Positions 36,601 through 46,487 are shown, counted from the stretch's first letter. The stretch: 64,000 nucleotides of DNA from Flexilinea sp. (GCA_026645735.1 JAPKMT010000004.1:52237-116236); one strand, 5' to 3'. Notes: generated by a model not told the origin, from the sequence alone. A program made the numbers and translations.

Positions 36601-38085
36601 TTAATCCTGATAACAAATGGATAAAATCTGTTCTGCCGTGATACCATCATTTTCGATGTGATCACCGGTACGACCACCTGCCATGACAACGATGCGGTCG
36701 GCCACACTTAATACCTCGGATAAATCAGAGGATACAAAAACAATTCCGCTGCCTGCTTCTGCCAATTGGCGAAGCAATCGATGGATTTCTGCTCTGGTTT
36801 TAACATCAACGGCCTGAGTCGGTTCATCGCACAGCAAAACTTTCGGACGGGAAAGCAGCGCCCTTGCAAACACAACCTTCTGTTGATTTCCACCGGATAG
36901 CTGTGATACTGGCTGATTGGGACCTTCGGTGCGAATACCAAATTCATCAATTTTTTCTTTTGTATCAGACAGTTCTTTTTTCTCATTAACAATTCCAATT
37001 TGGGCGTACTCGTCAATGGTCGAAAGAACGATATTTTGTTTCAGACTGAGGTTCGTGACCAAACCCATACCGCGCCGATCCTCACAAATCAACACCAGAC
37101 CTGATTTCAGAGATTGAGCGGGAGTATGATTCTTCAATTCCACATTCTCTAACAGAACCGTTCCTGCCTCAATTCGACGTAATCCATAAATACATTCCAG
37201 AAATTCCGTTCTGCCGCTGCCCCCCAGCCCAAATATTCCAAGAATTTCACCCGAATGGACATCAATGCTGGCATCTCTCACACTTTGATCTTTGCTGCGC
37301 AGGTGTGTTACTGTCAGAAGCATCTCTTTGAATTCTTTACGGATTTCCATCTTTTCACTTGTCCAATTGTCCGTCATCAATCCAATCAGTTTCTCTTTAT
37401 CGACATCTTTTGTCAGCACGGTACCAACCATTTCTCCATTTTTCAAAACCGTGGTGCGTTGTGTCAGGCGAAATATCTCATCCATTCGATGGGTCACATA
37501 TAAAACAGCCGTATTCCTTTCTTTCAACCGTTGGATCGTATCAAAAAGCAATTCAGATTCTTTATCGGTCAACGAAGCAGTCGGTTCATCCAAAATCAAT
37601 AATCGACAGTCCGTCATCATCGCCCGAACAATTTCCAGCATGGTTCGCTGGGAAGGTGACAATGCGGATGCAGGAAGGCTGAAATCAATCTCAATCCCAA
37701 GATCAACGGCTTTATCCTCCACACGCCTGCGCATTTTCTTCCAGTCAATGCGCAGGCCAGCGTTTCGGGTTTCATAATCCAATCCAAGGTAGGCATTTTC
37801 GATCCCTGAGAAGGATGGAATCAGATTCCGGTCCTGATGAATCACAGTGATTCCAAGCTGATGGCTTTGATACGGGTTTTGGATTTCAACGGGTTGTCCG
37901 TTCCAGATAATTTGTCCTGAATCCAGAGAATAAACGCCGCTCAGAATTTTTATCAGAGTGGATTTTCCTGCGCCATTTTCACCAACCAGACCGTGAATTT
38001 CTCCGGCTTCAATTTCAAAATGAATATTTTTTAATGCGGAGATGCCGTTAAATTGTTTCGATATCGATGCCGTTTGTAACAACAT
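36601..38085 (-). CDS. Sugar ABC transporter ATP-binding protein (RbsA-like), second system
   Basis: The protein has 494 residues and two ABC domains. Domain 1: Walker A GENGAGKSTLIK and Walker B LLILDEPTASL, with the unusual signature LSPSQRTMLEIVRAM. Domain 2: degenerate Walker A GLGGSGRTEFLE, signature LSGGNQQKV and Walker B VLLCDEPTQAVD. The degeneracy of domain 2 Walker A is normal for this family. It lies between the binding-protein gene and the permease gene. Confidence 0.9.
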   Translation of the reverse strand: MLLQTASISKQFNGISALKNIHFEIEAGEIHGLVGENGAGKSTLIKILSGVYSLDSGQIIWNGQPVEIQNPYQSHQLGITVIHQDRNLIPSFSGIENAYLGLDYETRNAGLRIDWKKMRRRVEDKAVDLGIEIDFSLPASALSPSQRTMLEIVRAMMTDCRLLILDEPTASLTDKESELLFDTIQRLKERNTAVLYVTHRMDEIFRLTQRTTVLKNGEMVGTVLTKDVDKEKLIGLMTDNWTSEKMEIRKEFKEMLLTVTHLRSKDQSVRDASIDVHSGEILGIFGLGGSGRTEFLECIYGLRRIEAGTVLLENVELKNHTPAQSLKSGLVLICEDRRGMGLVTNLSLKQNIVLSTIDEYAQIGIVNEKKELSDTKEKIDEFGIRTEGPNQPVSQLSGGNQQKVVFARALLSRPKVLLCDEPTQAVDVKTRAEIHRLLRQLAEAGSGIVFVSSDLSEVLSVADRIVVMAGGRTGDHIENDGITAEQILSICYQD

Positions 38086-38112
38086 AAATCAGGGCGCTCC
38101 TTTATACAATTT

Positions 38113-38149
38113 AGTGGATCAGTTCTCTAAACCGAAAAACCGATCCACT
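38113..38149 (-). promoter_or_regulatory. Hairpin after the second sugar-binding-protein gene
   Basis: AGTGGATC (38113-38120) pairs with GATCCACT (38142-38149), with an inner GTT/AAC pairing. It lies between the binding-protein stop and the ATPase start, 45 bases after the stop, without a T-run on the transcribed strand. A stabilising hairpin that favours binding-protein expression is likely. Confidence 0.6.
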
Positions 38150-38193
38150 GTTCCGAATATCCGAAATCAACCTCCGGAAATCTTATCTTCGTT

Positions 38194-39117
38194 TCATTTT
38201 TCCAATGTGATCAGTTTTCCTGGTGCGTATTTTTCTCCGGGTTCAATTTCCTCTCCATTGAACATCTTGATGATCTCTTCAGAGACAATTGCAGCCATTC
38301 CTTCAAAATCCTGAGCAACAGTGGCTTTCAGATTCGTTCCCTCTTGAATCATTTCAACAGCCTGGCTGTTACCATCCACTCCGATGATCGTGATTTCATC
38401 ACGTCCGGCATCCTGGCAGGCTTGTGTCGCGCCAATAGCCGGTTCATCCCATGCTGCCCAAATGGCCGTGATTGAACCTTTTTCGGAATTGGACAGGAGC
38501 AGATTCTCCACAATCTTGCGCGCATTTTCGATCGGATTGGGCACATCCACATGCTGTTCGGTGATCAACTTAATTTTTTCATAATTCTTCAGCATATCAT
38601 CAGCGGCTTCGCAGCGTTTTACAACACCTGGATGCGGTCGATGTGTCAACATCACGATGGATCCTTCCCCTTTCATCAGATCATCGAACAAGTAGGTTGT
38701 GATGAGTTCTCCCATCGCATAATTGTCGCTGGTGGCATTCACCATCATTCCGTCAATAAATCCGCTGTCAATACCAAAAACCGGAATACCCGCTTCAAAA
38801 GCGGTTGCGAGCTGGGTGGCTGCCTGATTCGGATCAACACTGATGATCACCATCGCATCAACTTTTGCGGCAACGGTATCTTCAATCCGGCTGGCAAATT
38901 GTGCCATATCACCTTTGGTATCAACGACCGTTACATTGACTTCTTCTTTTTCCAGATTTGTTTTCAGATATTCTGCCATCTGGTTGGTTGTTACAGAACT
39001 CATGTAAGGGGTTAGAATGGTGACATTCTTTCCTTTTGGATTATCAGCAAAAACTGTCTGGACTGACATGATCAGTACCAGCACGATCATGAAAACAACT
39101 ACAACTTTCTTTTTCAT
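38194..39117 (-). CDS. Sugar ABC transporter substrate-binding protein, second system
   Basis: This 307-residue protein has a signal peptide (MKKKVVVVFMIVLVLIMS..VFA, cleavage before DNPKGK likely) and the Peripla_BP_4 fold: NVTILTPYMSSVTTNQMAEYLK, VIISVDPNQAATQLATAFE and VFGIDSG. A ribosome site GGAGAG precedes the start. No promoter of its own is visible between trpA and this gene; only a regulator remnant lies there, so it may be read from the trp promoter. Confidence 0.88.
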   Translation of the reverse strand: MKKKVVVVFMIVLVLIMSVQTVFADNPKGKNVTILTPYMSSVTTNQMAEYLKTNLEKEEVNVTVVDTKGDMAQFASRIEDTVAAKVDAMVIISVDPNQAATQLATAFEAGIPVFGIDSGFIDGMMVNATSDNYAMGELITTYLFDDLMKGEGSIVMLTHRPHPGVVKRCEAADDMLKNYEKIKLITEQHVDVPNPIENARKIVENLLLSNSEKGSITAIWAAWDEPAIGATQACQDAGRDEITIIGVDGNSQAVEMIQEGTNLKATVAQDFEGMAAIVSEEIIKMFNGEEIEPGEKYAPGKLITLEK

Positions 39118-39134
39118 TTTTAACTCTCCTTCAA

Positions 39135-39320
39135 CTACTGCTTTTTTAATATTTCATTGGCCGTCTCAATATCTGTCATTAAAACGTCCAAGTATCCGCT
39201 GGATATGGTGGCATGGATGGCCATGGCTTTTTCTTTGCCGATGGCAATGCCGTTTTTTTTGATGAGGAAATGATATCCAATGTCTGTCCGATGGTTCGTT
39301 CACAGATTGCAGCCTGATTC
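39135..39320 (-). pseudogene. C-terminal remnant of a SorC/DeoR-type sugar-responsive regulator
   Basis: Reading the minus strand from 39320, one frame gives [19 protein letters not shown]; after a run of eight A (39253-39260) the next frame gives NGIAIGKEKAMAIHATISSG and then YLDVLMTDIETANEILKKQ with stop TAG at 39135. These are the last conserved blocks of SorC-family effector domains (ERTIG.TL.., GxxKxxAI..., SGYxxVLxTDxxTA). The DNA-binding domain and most of the effector domain are missing, and a frameshift lies in the A-run. The remnant starts exactly at the trpA stop, so a deletion probably joined trpA to the old regulator-transporter locus. Confidence 0.75.
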
Positions 39321-40098
39321 AAGCCGCTTCTTCAATGCCTCTCCGCATATCCCTTGTAAAGTTGACTACCGGATCAATACAGTCACTTCCATATTTGGCG
39401 ACCAGTTTGACAATCGCACTTCCGACAATCGCACCATCCGACAGAATTGCCATACTGCCAGCCTGTTCCGGTGTTGAAATACCGAATCCAATCGCACAGG
39501 GAATATCAGTAACCTCTTTCACCTTTTTGATCAATCGCCCGATATCGGTAGCAATTTGGCTGCGCACACCAGTAACTCCAAGAGAAGATACACAATACAA
39601 AAATCCTTGCGCTTCCCGCGCGATCATTGAAATACGTTCTTCCGATGTCGGTGCAATCATGGAGATCAGGTCTACATCATTCTGTTGACAAATATCCGCC
39701 AGCTCCTCTTTTTCTTCAAAGGGCAAGTCCGGAATGATGAGACCATTGATTCCGCATTCTACACATCGATCCATGAATTTTTGGGTACCATAGGTGAATA
39801 CAGGATTGTAATAGGTCATAAAAATCAAAGGAATATCCGTCTTTTCTCGAATGCGTTTGACCATATCGAACAATTTGTCCGTTGTGCATCCATTTTTCAA
39901 AGCCCGTTCATCTGCCTCCTGAATCACAATTCCTTCAGCAACCGGATCAGAAAATGGGATCCCGATTTCGATCAGGTCCGCACCTGCCGCAGCCATGGCA
40001 GGGATCAGCTTCTCGGTTGTAGAAATATCCGGATCACCACCAGTAACAAAGGGAATGAATGCTTTCCGTTTTTTAAAAGCGTCTGTAACTTTACTCAT
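39319..40098 (-). CDS. trpA: Tryptophan synthase alpha chain
   Basis: I start at ATG 40098 ([10 protein letters not shown]), which overlaps the trpB stop by 8 bases and so is translationally coupled. The 259-residue product has catalytic E44 in [11 protein letters not shown] and the second acid as Glu (VAEGIVIQ, E55) where E. coli has Asp60, a variation that I believe occurs in other TrpA proteins. Loop 6 is SSLGVTGVR. It makes indole from indole-glycerol phosphate and passes it to TrpB. The other trp genes are not in the window. Confidence 0.9.
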   Translation of the reverse strand: MSKVTDAFKKRKAFIPFVTGGDPDISTTEKLIPAMAAAGADLIEIGIPFSDPVAEGIVIQEADERALKNGCTTDKLFDMVKRIREKTDIPLIFMTYYNPVFTYGTQKFMDRCVECGINGLIIPDLPFEEKEELADICQQNDVDLISMIAPTSEERISMIAREAQGFLYCVSSLGVTGVRSQIATDIGRLIKKVKEVTDIPCAIGFGISTPEQAGSMAILSDGAIVGSAIVKLVAKYGSDCIDPVVNFTRDMRRGIEEAA

Positions 40099-41275
40099 AT
40101 AGTTCAACTCCTTTATATCTTGCGACAGCCGCGACATCTTTATCGCCGCGTCCTGAAAGATTGACAACAAGAATTTGATCCTTTCTCATGGCAGGAGCCA
40201 GTTTGAGCGCATAAGCGACGGCATGCGCACTTTCCAGAGCAGGAATAATTCCTTCTTTACGAGAAAGATATTCAAAGGCACAGACTGCTTCTGAATCGGT
40301 AACCGGTACATATTGCGCCCGTCCGTTGTCAGCAAGCTGTGCATGCTCCGGACCGATACCCGGGTAATCCAATCCGGCTGAAATGGAATAAACCGGTGAA
40401 ATTTGGCCATAAGTATCCTGGCAGAAGTAAGATTTCATTCCATGGAAAACGCCAACCGTCCCATTGGTGATCGTCGCAGCATTTTTTGGATTGTCAGAAC
40501 CAAGACCGGCAGCTTCACAGCCAATCAATTGCACGGAAGGTTCAGAAATAAATTCATAAAATGCGCCCATCGCATTGCTGCCGCCGCCGACACAGGCCAC
40601 AACTGCATCCGGAAGTTTGCCTTCCTTCTCCTGAAGCTGTTCCCGGATTTCTTTGCCGATAATTTTTTGAAAATCTCGCACCATCGTCGGGTAGGGATGA
40701 GGACCCATCACCGAACCCAGCACATAGAGCGTATCATCCATGCGTGAAGTCCATTCCCGCATCGTCTCGTTCACTGCATCTTTGAGGACCATTGTGCCGC
40801 TGGTTACCGGATGGACTTTTGCGCCTAACAGTTCCATGCGGAATACATTTAATGCCTGCCGTTCGGTATCTTCTTTGCCCATAAAAATTTCACATTCCAG
40901 ATCCATCAATGCAGCGGCGGTAGCTGTTGCCACACCATGTTGGCCGGCTCCTGTCTCAGCGATCACACGAGTTTTTCCCATCCGCTTTGCCAGTAAAACC
41001 TGCCCCAGCACGTTATTGATTTTATGAGATCCGGTATGATTCAAGTCCTCCCGTTTCAGATAGACTTTTGCTCCGTTCAGATCGCGGGTCATTTTTTCCG
41101 CATAATATAGTAATGAAGGCCGACTGGCATAATTTTTCAACAAATCAGCTAATTCGTGCTGAAAATCCGCATCATTTTGAAAATGCAGATAAGCTTCTTC
41201 CAGCTCCTGAACCGCTTTCATCAAGGTTTCAGGAATATACTGCCCTCCATAAATACCAAATCTTCCTTTTTTCAT
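40091..41275 (-). CDS. trpB: Tryptophan synthase beta chain
   Basis: The start is ATG 41275 with GAGGTG 6 bases upstream. The 394-residue product has the TrpB1-type PLP lysine K85 in [12 protein letters not shown], catalytic E107 in [11 protein letters not shown], and the phosphate loop GGGSNAMG. It condenses indole with serine. Preceded by a Trp T-box leader, so expression should rise when uncharged tRNA-Trp accumulates. Confidence 0.95.
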   Translation of the reverse strand: MKKGRFGIYGGQYIPETLMKAVQELEEAYLHFQNDADFQHELADLLKNYASRPSLLYYAEKMTRDLNGAKVYLKREDLNHTGSHKINNVLGQVLLAKRMGKTRVIAETGAGQHGVATATAAALMDLECEIFMGKEDTERQALNVFRMELLGAKVHPVTSGTMVLKDAVNETMREWTSRMDDTLYVLGSVMGPHPYPTMVRDFQKIIGKEIREQLQEKEGKLPDAVVACVGGGSNAMGAFYEFISEPSVQLIGCEAAGLGSDNPKNAATITNGTVGVFHGMKSYFCQDTYGQISPVYSISAGLDYPGIGPEHAQLADNGRAQYVPVTDSEAVCAFEYLSRKEGIIPALESAHAVAYALKLAPAMRKDQILVVNLSGRGDKDVAAVARYKGVELYE

Positions 41276-41322
41276 AAAAAACACCTCGCTCCGCAAGCTT
41301 ATTTGATTCTTGCCATTCAGAT

Positions 41323-41600
41323 AAAAAAAGAGCTTTTATCCTATTGCTATAGGACAAAAGCTCTTTTGCTTCTGCGGTACCACCTAAATTGGCGAATTAT
41401 TAAACGCCCTCTCATTTCTGTGTACAATCATACACACTTCCTTGATAACGGGTGAAGTTCCCGACAGGTATTACTTGCATGCTGCTTTCGTCCTGCCCTC
41501 ATGAGTCCATTCATTAAAACTGCTGGTTGCGGCGCTCTCAGCGTTTGCGCGGCTCTCTGGAAACTGCTCTGTCGTAACTACTATTCTCAATCAACGGTTT
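41323..41600 (-). promoter_or_regulatory. T-box riboswitch (tRNA-Trp sensing) upstream of trpBA
   Basis: On the minus strand the T-box sequence AGGTGGTACCGCAG is at 41372-41385 and is followed by a terminator hairpin with a T-run (41323-41367; arms AAAAGAGCTTTTGTCCTAT and its near-complement). Stem I features precede: AATAGTAGTTACGA, AGAGAGCCG, and a specifier region reading GAA-UGG-AC, with UGG (Trp) at 41507-41509. The specifier call rests on position and fits the regulated genes. Charged tRNA-Trp should favour termination; uncharged tRNA should stabilise the antiterminator. Confidence 0.9.
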
Positions 41601-41602
41601 AA

Positions 41603-41631
41603 ATAGTAAATTTCAATCAATCTTACGTCAG
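41603..41631 (-). promoter_or_regulatory. Promoter of the T-box-trpBA transcript
   Basis: On the minus strand CTGACG (41626-41631), a 17-bp spacer, and TACTAT (41603-41608) precede the T-box leader by a few bases. The match is moderate, but the position is right. Confidence 0.55.
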
Positions 41632-41654
41632 CTTTATTTTTCTGTCAAGATGAT

Positions 41655-41776
41655 CAGTGATTCGAAATTTGTAAGAGCCTTTTGAGAAAAAAGAGAAAAT
41701 TTGTTGTTGTGTTGTTTTTGCGCGAAGCGCAAAAACAACACAACAACAAGTTTTCTCCCCATATTTCGAATCGCTG
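41655..41776 (-). mobile_element. Palindromic MITE-like element, copy 6 (122 bp, 9-bp target duplication)
   Basis: The ends are CAGTGATTCGAAATTTG and CGAATCGCTG. The core is of the first type with loop GAA between GCGC and GCGC. The 9-mer CAAGATGAT flanks exactly (41646-41654 and 41777-41785). It lies between the trp promoter and the 3' end of dsdA. The long arm is on the left. Confidence 0.9.
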
Positions 41777-41849
41777 CAAGATGATTAAATAATTTCAATA
41801 TTTCATAATGTGTGGAATTGGTTGTATCTACTTTGGCAACTCACTCGCT

Positions 41850-43139
41850 TTATAAATCCGTATCTGATCGCCGTAGATAAGCTTCTTTTTCTGCCGGCGG
41901 GACCATATTGCCGCCGGTTGCCCAAACAATATGCGTACCTGCTTTGAGATGATTTTTCGTAGAGAATATACCCGGGAATCCCGCACTTGCGGATGGTTCT
42001 ATAAAAATTTTTTCCGTTTGATACAGCAGTTGAAGATACTGAAAGAGTCTCTCATCCCGGACGGTAAAGCATCCATCCAGAATTGGCGTCATCAAGCGGC
42101 AGATCAATCCTGATGGTCTTTGGACCGCCAGTCCATCGGCTGCTGTTTTTCCGGTCAGTCCGATATCGAATACGGAAATGCGATCCCACAGACCGGTCAT
42201 CACGCCCAAAGTCATGCAGGGAGCCTGGACTGGTTCAGCAAAATAACAATGCACCAGATCTCCGAACAGCAGTTTTAATCCGAAAGTAATCCCGCCAGGT
42301 CCACCACCGACCCCGCAGGGCAGGTAGACAAACAAAGGGTGTTGCTCATCCACCACGATAGCTTTCTCTTTCAATTGTGTCTGCAAGCGTAATGCGCCAG
42401 TTGCATAGCCAAGGAACAAATCAGTCGAATTTACATCATCGACAAAATGGCAGAATGGATCCAGTTGTGATTTTTCTCTGCCGGCTGCAACCGCAAGTTC
42501 ATAATCACCTTCGTATTCAATCACCTGCACGCCTATGGAACGAAGAAGATCCTTTTTCCAGGTTTTTGCATCAGAAGACATATGTACTTCTGAACGAAAA
42601 CCCAATGCTGCACTGATAATGCCAATGCTAAGTCCGAGGTTTCCGGTTGATCCAACTGTAATTTTATAATTGGAAAAGAACTCCTGAAAACGTTGTTCGC
42701 AAAAACAGGCATAATCCTGGTCTGGAAGAATCATTCCTGCATTTCGAGCGGTCTTTTCTGCAAATTTCAGAACCTCATAGATTCCGCCGCGGGCTTTAAT
42801 CGAGCCGCTGACAGGAAGCTGATTGTCGCATTTTAGAAACAATTCTCCGGTGATTCTCTCATTTTTAGATCTTTCAAGCGCTTTTTTCATGAGAGGAATC
42901 GGTATTAAAGGTGACTCGATCATCCCATTCAGCGAACGAGTATCTGAAAAAGCCTGGTACAAAAATGGAGCAAACCGAATCAGTCGGTATTCAGCATCCA
43001 GAATATCATTCATCGTAAATGATTCCGGCATCGAACCGGATCTGCAATTTTTATTCTCCCAGGAAACTTCAACACCTTGACATATGGATTCGAGCAAAGG
43101 ATATTGTAAAAAAAGTTTTTCCAGATCATCCATTTTCAT
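41850..43139 (-). CDS. dsdA: D-serine ammonia-lyase
   Basis: This 429-residue PLP enzyme has the DsdA markers PVSGSIKARGGIYEV (PLP lysine), TVGSTGNLGLSIG (phosphate loop) and LPCGVGGGPGGITFG. It breaks D-serine to pyruvate and ammonia. GGAG lies 8 bases before ATG 43139, so I keep this over the ATG at 43133. It is the third fold-type II PLP enzyme in the window besides trpB and the gene at 697. It stands alone, with mobile repeats on both sides. Confidence 0.9.
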   Translation of the reverse strand: MKMDDLEKLFLQYPLLESICQGVEVSWENKNCRSGSMPESFTMNDILDAEYRLIRFAPFLYQAFSDTRSLNGMIESPLIPIPLMKKALERSKNERITGELFLKCDNQLPVSGSIKARGGIYEVLKFAEKTARNAGMILPDQDYACFCEQRFQEFFSNYKITVGSTGNLGLSIGIISAALGFRSEVHMSSDAKTWKKDLLRSIGVQVIEYEGDYELAVAAGREKSQLDPFCHFVDDVNSTDLFLGYATGALRLQTQLKEKAIVVDEQHPLFVYLPCGVGGGPGGITFGLKLLFGDLVHCYFAEPVQAPCMTLGVMTGLWDRISVFDIGLTGKTAADGLAVQRPSGLICRLMTPILDGCFTVRDERLFQYLQLLYQTEKIFIEPSASAGFPGIFSTKNHLKAGTHIVWATGGNMVPPAEKEAYLRRSDTDL

Positions 43140-43212
43140 GTGTAAATCTCCAACTGATGTTTTTATGGTTAATCATATCCGACATTTTTTGGTCAAGGCA
43201 CCCTAGTAGAAG

Positions 43213-43335
43213 CAGTAATTCGAAATATGCAAAGAATTCCTTGTTGTTCTTATAGTTTTGCGCTTCGCGTAAAACTATAAGAACAACAAATTTTCTCGAT
43301 TGATTCGAAAGATTGGTTTATATTTCGAATTGCTG
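43213..43335 (+). mobile_element. Palindromic MITE-like element, copy 7 (123 bp)
   Basis: The ends are CAGTAATTCGAAATATG and CGAATTGCTG. The core is of the second type (TTGTTGTTCTTATAGTTTTG..) and stays paired on both arms apart from one position that is G-U in RNA. No flanking 9-bp duplication is visible. It lies in the divergent gap between dsdA and the GGDEF-EAL gene. Confidence 0.85.
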
Positions 43336-43404
43336 AAGAGAGATCACCCACCTATGCAGAATTGCTGTTGATTATAATTATCATTAAAGTAAATATTTGC
43401 TTTG

Positions 43405-43413
43405 TGATACAAT
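43405..43413 (+). promoter_or_regulatory. Candidate extended -10 promoter of the GGDEF-EAL gene
   Basis: TGATACAAT is an extended -10 (TGn plus TACAAT at 43408-43413) about 195 bases upstream of the start; the -35 (TTAAAG) is weak. An alternative TATAAT lies at 43373-43378. The rest of 43336-43608 shows no gene. Confidence 0.4.
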
Positions 43414-43608
43414 TGTTGGAACTGGACTGCACATCGTGTATAGAAATATATATACAAACGAACAGATCTTTTTAAGACAATCCGACAGATCATCAATATT
43501 CCCATCTGCCACTATCTGTGTTGAGTTAACAAATCAAACCGATAGGATTACATTTTTTCCACTTAAAGTCTGCATAAAACAAACATATAAACTGAAACGG
43601 GAGCAATA

Positions 43609-46038
43609 TTGAGTATTTACCTGTTTTCGCTGTTATTCTTTTCGGTTTGCATTGTTCTACTGGCAAGCGGAATTCAGCTTCTGCTAAGTAATTCAAAAAA
43701 TTCAGCAAACCGGTGTTATTTTTCTCTGGTCATCGCTCTCAATTTTTGGTCGGCCGGTTTAGCTCTGGCAACCAGCGCACAGAATGTAGAGATCTGTACA
43801 CTGTGGCGTCGTATATCAGCGCTCGGATGGGGTTCTGCCTACGCAATTTTATTTCATCTGATTTTAATCATGACTGGCAAAACACCGCAGCGAATAAAAT
43901 GGCTGGCTTATTTTGTACTTTATCTGCCTGCTTTGCTGACCATCTTCGCTTTTGCCATCCCGAATCAAATTAATCCTGCACCTTATGAGCTTATCCAGAC
44001 AGAATTTGGCTGGGTTAATGTGGGCAAGGATAATATATGGGATTGGATTTTTTATGCGTATTATGTTAGCTATATCCTGATTGGATTAATCCTTTTATTC
44101 CTTTGGGGAAATAATGCAAAGGACTTTACCATAAAACGGAATTCTCGGACTGTTTTACTTTCAGTTCTGTTTGGAATAATTTTGGGCTCGTTCACGGATG
44201 TGTTTCTGAGCAGTTTTTTCTCTCGTTTGCCTCAAATGGCACCTGTCATCATGTTGATTCCGATCCTCAGTATTTATCATGTCCTGAAAAAAAATATGCT
44301 CAAAGAAAATGAGCAGGTTACGAGAAAGAGCAGCTATGCCAATATGATATTCAGCGTAACGCTGTATATGATGATTTCTTTCTATCAATACCATTTATCC
44401 AATATCAATTTTTCTTTGGGTTCTATTCAGCTTCAGGAATCGACCATCCGAGGAATTATCACGCAATTTCAGATGCTTCTTTCAATTTATCTGGTTATTC
44501 GAGAGAATAAACCAGGATATCTTGCTTCGTTCCTGATGAATTCTGTCGTTTTATTCAGTTCAGTAGCTTTTCTGATAAGAACTAAAAGCAATGCGTCCCT
44601 GCCGGGAATTATCTCGAATATCGGTGTTCTTCTAATAATGTCTCTGATAAACAATTATAAAAACCATACGGCAGCCAATATTCAAAGAATCAACAAACAG
44701 AATAAAAGCCTTGAGGAATCTGAAAAGAAACTCTACAAAATGGCCTATTACGATTCATTGACAGGACTTCCGAACAGAGACTGGTTTATAGATCAACTCA
44801 ATCAATCCATCATCGTAGCAAAAAGAAATTCTTACCTGATCGGAATCATGTTTATTGATTTCGACTCTTTTAAAACTGTCAATGATACAGCAGGGCATAC
44901 AACAGGAGATATCGTTCTTAATAAACTGGCAGGATTGCTTTCATCTAGTCTCAGAGAAGGTGATACGATCGCGCGTTTTGGCGGAGATGAATTCCTGATT
45001 CAATTTACGAATATTGAAAAAGTAGAAGGTCTCTATGCAACAGCCAATAGAATTATGGATGCGATAAAAAAGCCTGTTGTTGTTGAAGAAGCAGAATATT
45101 TTGTTTCAGCCAGTATCGGCGTGGCAGTATATCCCATTGATGGAAATGATTCAGAAACCCTGATTAAGAATGCAGATATTGCGATGTATTTGGCGAAAAA
45201 TAAAGGTAAGAATCAATGCATCTTTTGTACTTCGGATATTAAAGAAAATATCACGAAAAAAATGAAACTGACAAACAGCCTTTACAGAGCATTGGACAGA
45301 AATGAGCTGTTCCTGTATTATCAGCCGCAGGTAGACACACAAACACAGGATATCATTGGATTTGAAGCACTTCTACGCTGGAATCAAAGAGATTATGGGA
45401 TGATTTCTCCAGTAACGTTTATTCCTATAGCTGAACAAACCGGTCTAATCAGACCAATCGGTTTTTGGGTTTTTAGAACAGCTTGTCAACAGATTAAAGC
45501 ATTTCAGGAATTCTGCAAAAAGGAGCTTACGATCTCCATCAATTTATCTGTCCAGCAACTAAAAGATCCTCACATTCTGGATGAGATTAAAAATATTATC
45601 GATGAGACACAAACAGATGTTCGTTATATCCAGATTGAGATTACAGAAAGCATGGCTTTCAATGATGAACCATATCTCCTCCAAAGGCTGCATGCTATAA
45701 AGGGTCTTGGCATTTCCGTATCCATTGATGATTTTGGGACTGGCCATTCATCCCTGAGCCGGTTAAAGTCATTTCCAATTGACTTAATCAAAATTGATAT
45801 TGAATTTGTTCGGGGTATTTCATCCAAATCAAACAAAGACAAGGCAATTATCAAAAGCATGATCCAGATTGCGAAAAATCTCGGTGTTGCAGTTTTAGCA
45901 GAAGGCGTAGAAACAGAAGACCAGTATCTTTATTTGAAAGAAAGTGGCTGCGACAGTATTCAAGGATATTATTTCTACAAACCGATGCCGCCGGATGATA
46001 TCCAGGCAATACTTAAAGAAAAAAACATAGAAGAATGA
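43609..46038 (+). CDS. Membrane GGDEF-EAL protein (cyclic-di-GMP synthesis/breakdown)
   Basis: The start is TTG 43609 with GGGAG upstream. The 809-residue product has an N-terminal membrane domain with about eight or more hydrophobic segments (residues 1-350), resembling the 7TM sensor of histidine kinases; then GGDEF (458-462, intact, with an RxxD inhibitory site at 449-452) and EAL (586-588). The EAL motifs look catalytic: FEALLRW, SINLSVQQL, IEITES, DDFGTGHSSL, LIKID and AEGVETEDQ. Both activities are therefore possible, with the balance set by the membrane sensor. It is probably a switch for adhesion or motility. No neighbour is functionally linked. Confidence 0.93.
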   Translation: MSIYLFSLLFFSVCIVLLASGIQLLLSNSKNSANRCYFSLVIALNFWSAGLALATSAQNVEICTLWRRISALGWGSAYAILFHLILIMTGKTPQRIKWLAYFVLYLPALLTIFAFAIPNQINPAPYELIQTEFGWVNVGKDNIWDWIFYAYYVSYILIGLILLFLWGNNAKDFTIKRNSRTVLLSVLFGIILGSFTDVFLSSFFSRLPQMAPVIMLIPILSIYHVLKKNMLKENEQVTRKSSYANMIFSVTLYMMISFYQYHLSNINFSLGSIQLQESTIRGIITQFQMLLSIYLVIRENKPGYLASFLMNSVVLFSSVAFLIRTKSNASLPGIISNIGVLLIMSLINNYKNHTAANIQRINKQNKSLEESEKKLYKMAYYDSLTGLPNRDWFIDQLNQSIIVAKRNSYLIGIMFIDFDSFKTVNDTAGHTTGDIVLNKLAGLLSSSLREGDTIARFGGDEFLIQFTNIEKVEGLYATANRIMDAIKKPVVVEEAEYFVSASIGVAVYPIDGNDSETLIKNADIAMYLAKNKGKNQCIFCTSDIKENITKKMKLTNSLYRALDRNELFLYYQPQVDTQTQDIIGFEALLRWNQRDYGMISPVTFIPIAEQTGLIRPIGFWVFRTACQQIKAFQEFCKKELTISINLSVQQLKDPHILDEIKNIIDETQTDVRYIQIEITESMAFNDEPYLLQRLHAIKGLGISVSIDDFGTGHSSLSRLKSFPIDLIKIDIEFVRGISSKSNKDKAIIKSMIQIAKNLGVAVLAEGVETEDQYLYLKESGCDSIQGYYFYKPMPPDDIQAILKEKNIEE

Positions 46039-46112
46039 GAGAAAAATGCTTGATTATTAGACAGGAATAGATATCAGCGTTTATCCCTTTGGCAGCTTAC
46101 ATCGTGTGTGCT

Positions 46113-46487
46113 TTACTTCGCCCCATACATTTTGATCCAGCGAATTAACTCCAGCATGCGCTCTTCCGAATCGATTTTCTGCAGATCGACTTTTTCTTCT
46201 CGTGCCCGATTAAAAAGGACTGTCCCATACTGTGCGATTAAAGGGATAACCGACTCGTCCTTCAGTACTTCTGCTTTATAACAGAGGGCAGACAAAAGTT
46301 CCACCAAAGACTCATTGGATTGGGTAGCTTCATACTGTATCTTCAGTTCTTCCAGATCAGCGCCTGAATAATCTCCCAGGCCAAAGGGCTGTTGATCCTT
46401 TTCGCTTTTTCCGACAAAAAGGATCAACAATGTGATTAGTACAATCACCAGAATTGAAAGACTGATGACTTGATTATTTATTTTCAA
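46113..46487 (-). CDS. Small membrane-anchored protein of unknown function
   Basis: This 124-residue protein has one N-terminal membrane segment (VISLSILVIVLITLLILFVG, residues about 7-26) and a helical acidic remainder (LEELKIQYEATQSNESLVELL..). I do not recognise a family. It lies 45 bases after the M20 peptidase gene on the same strand and may be co-transcribed with it. Confidence 0.55.
   Translation of the reverse strand: MKINNQVISLSILVIVLITLLILFVGKSEKDQQPFGLGDYSGADLEELKIQYEATQSNESLVELLSALCYKAEVLKDESVIPLIAQYGTVLFNRAREEKVDLQKIDSEERMLELIRWIKMYGAK

Noticed and set aside
12286..43335. The repeated hairpin elements as a CRISPR array
   Set aside because: The copies are scattered over about 30 kb, are self-palindromic, lie in both orientations and have target duplications; there are no regular spacers or cas genes.
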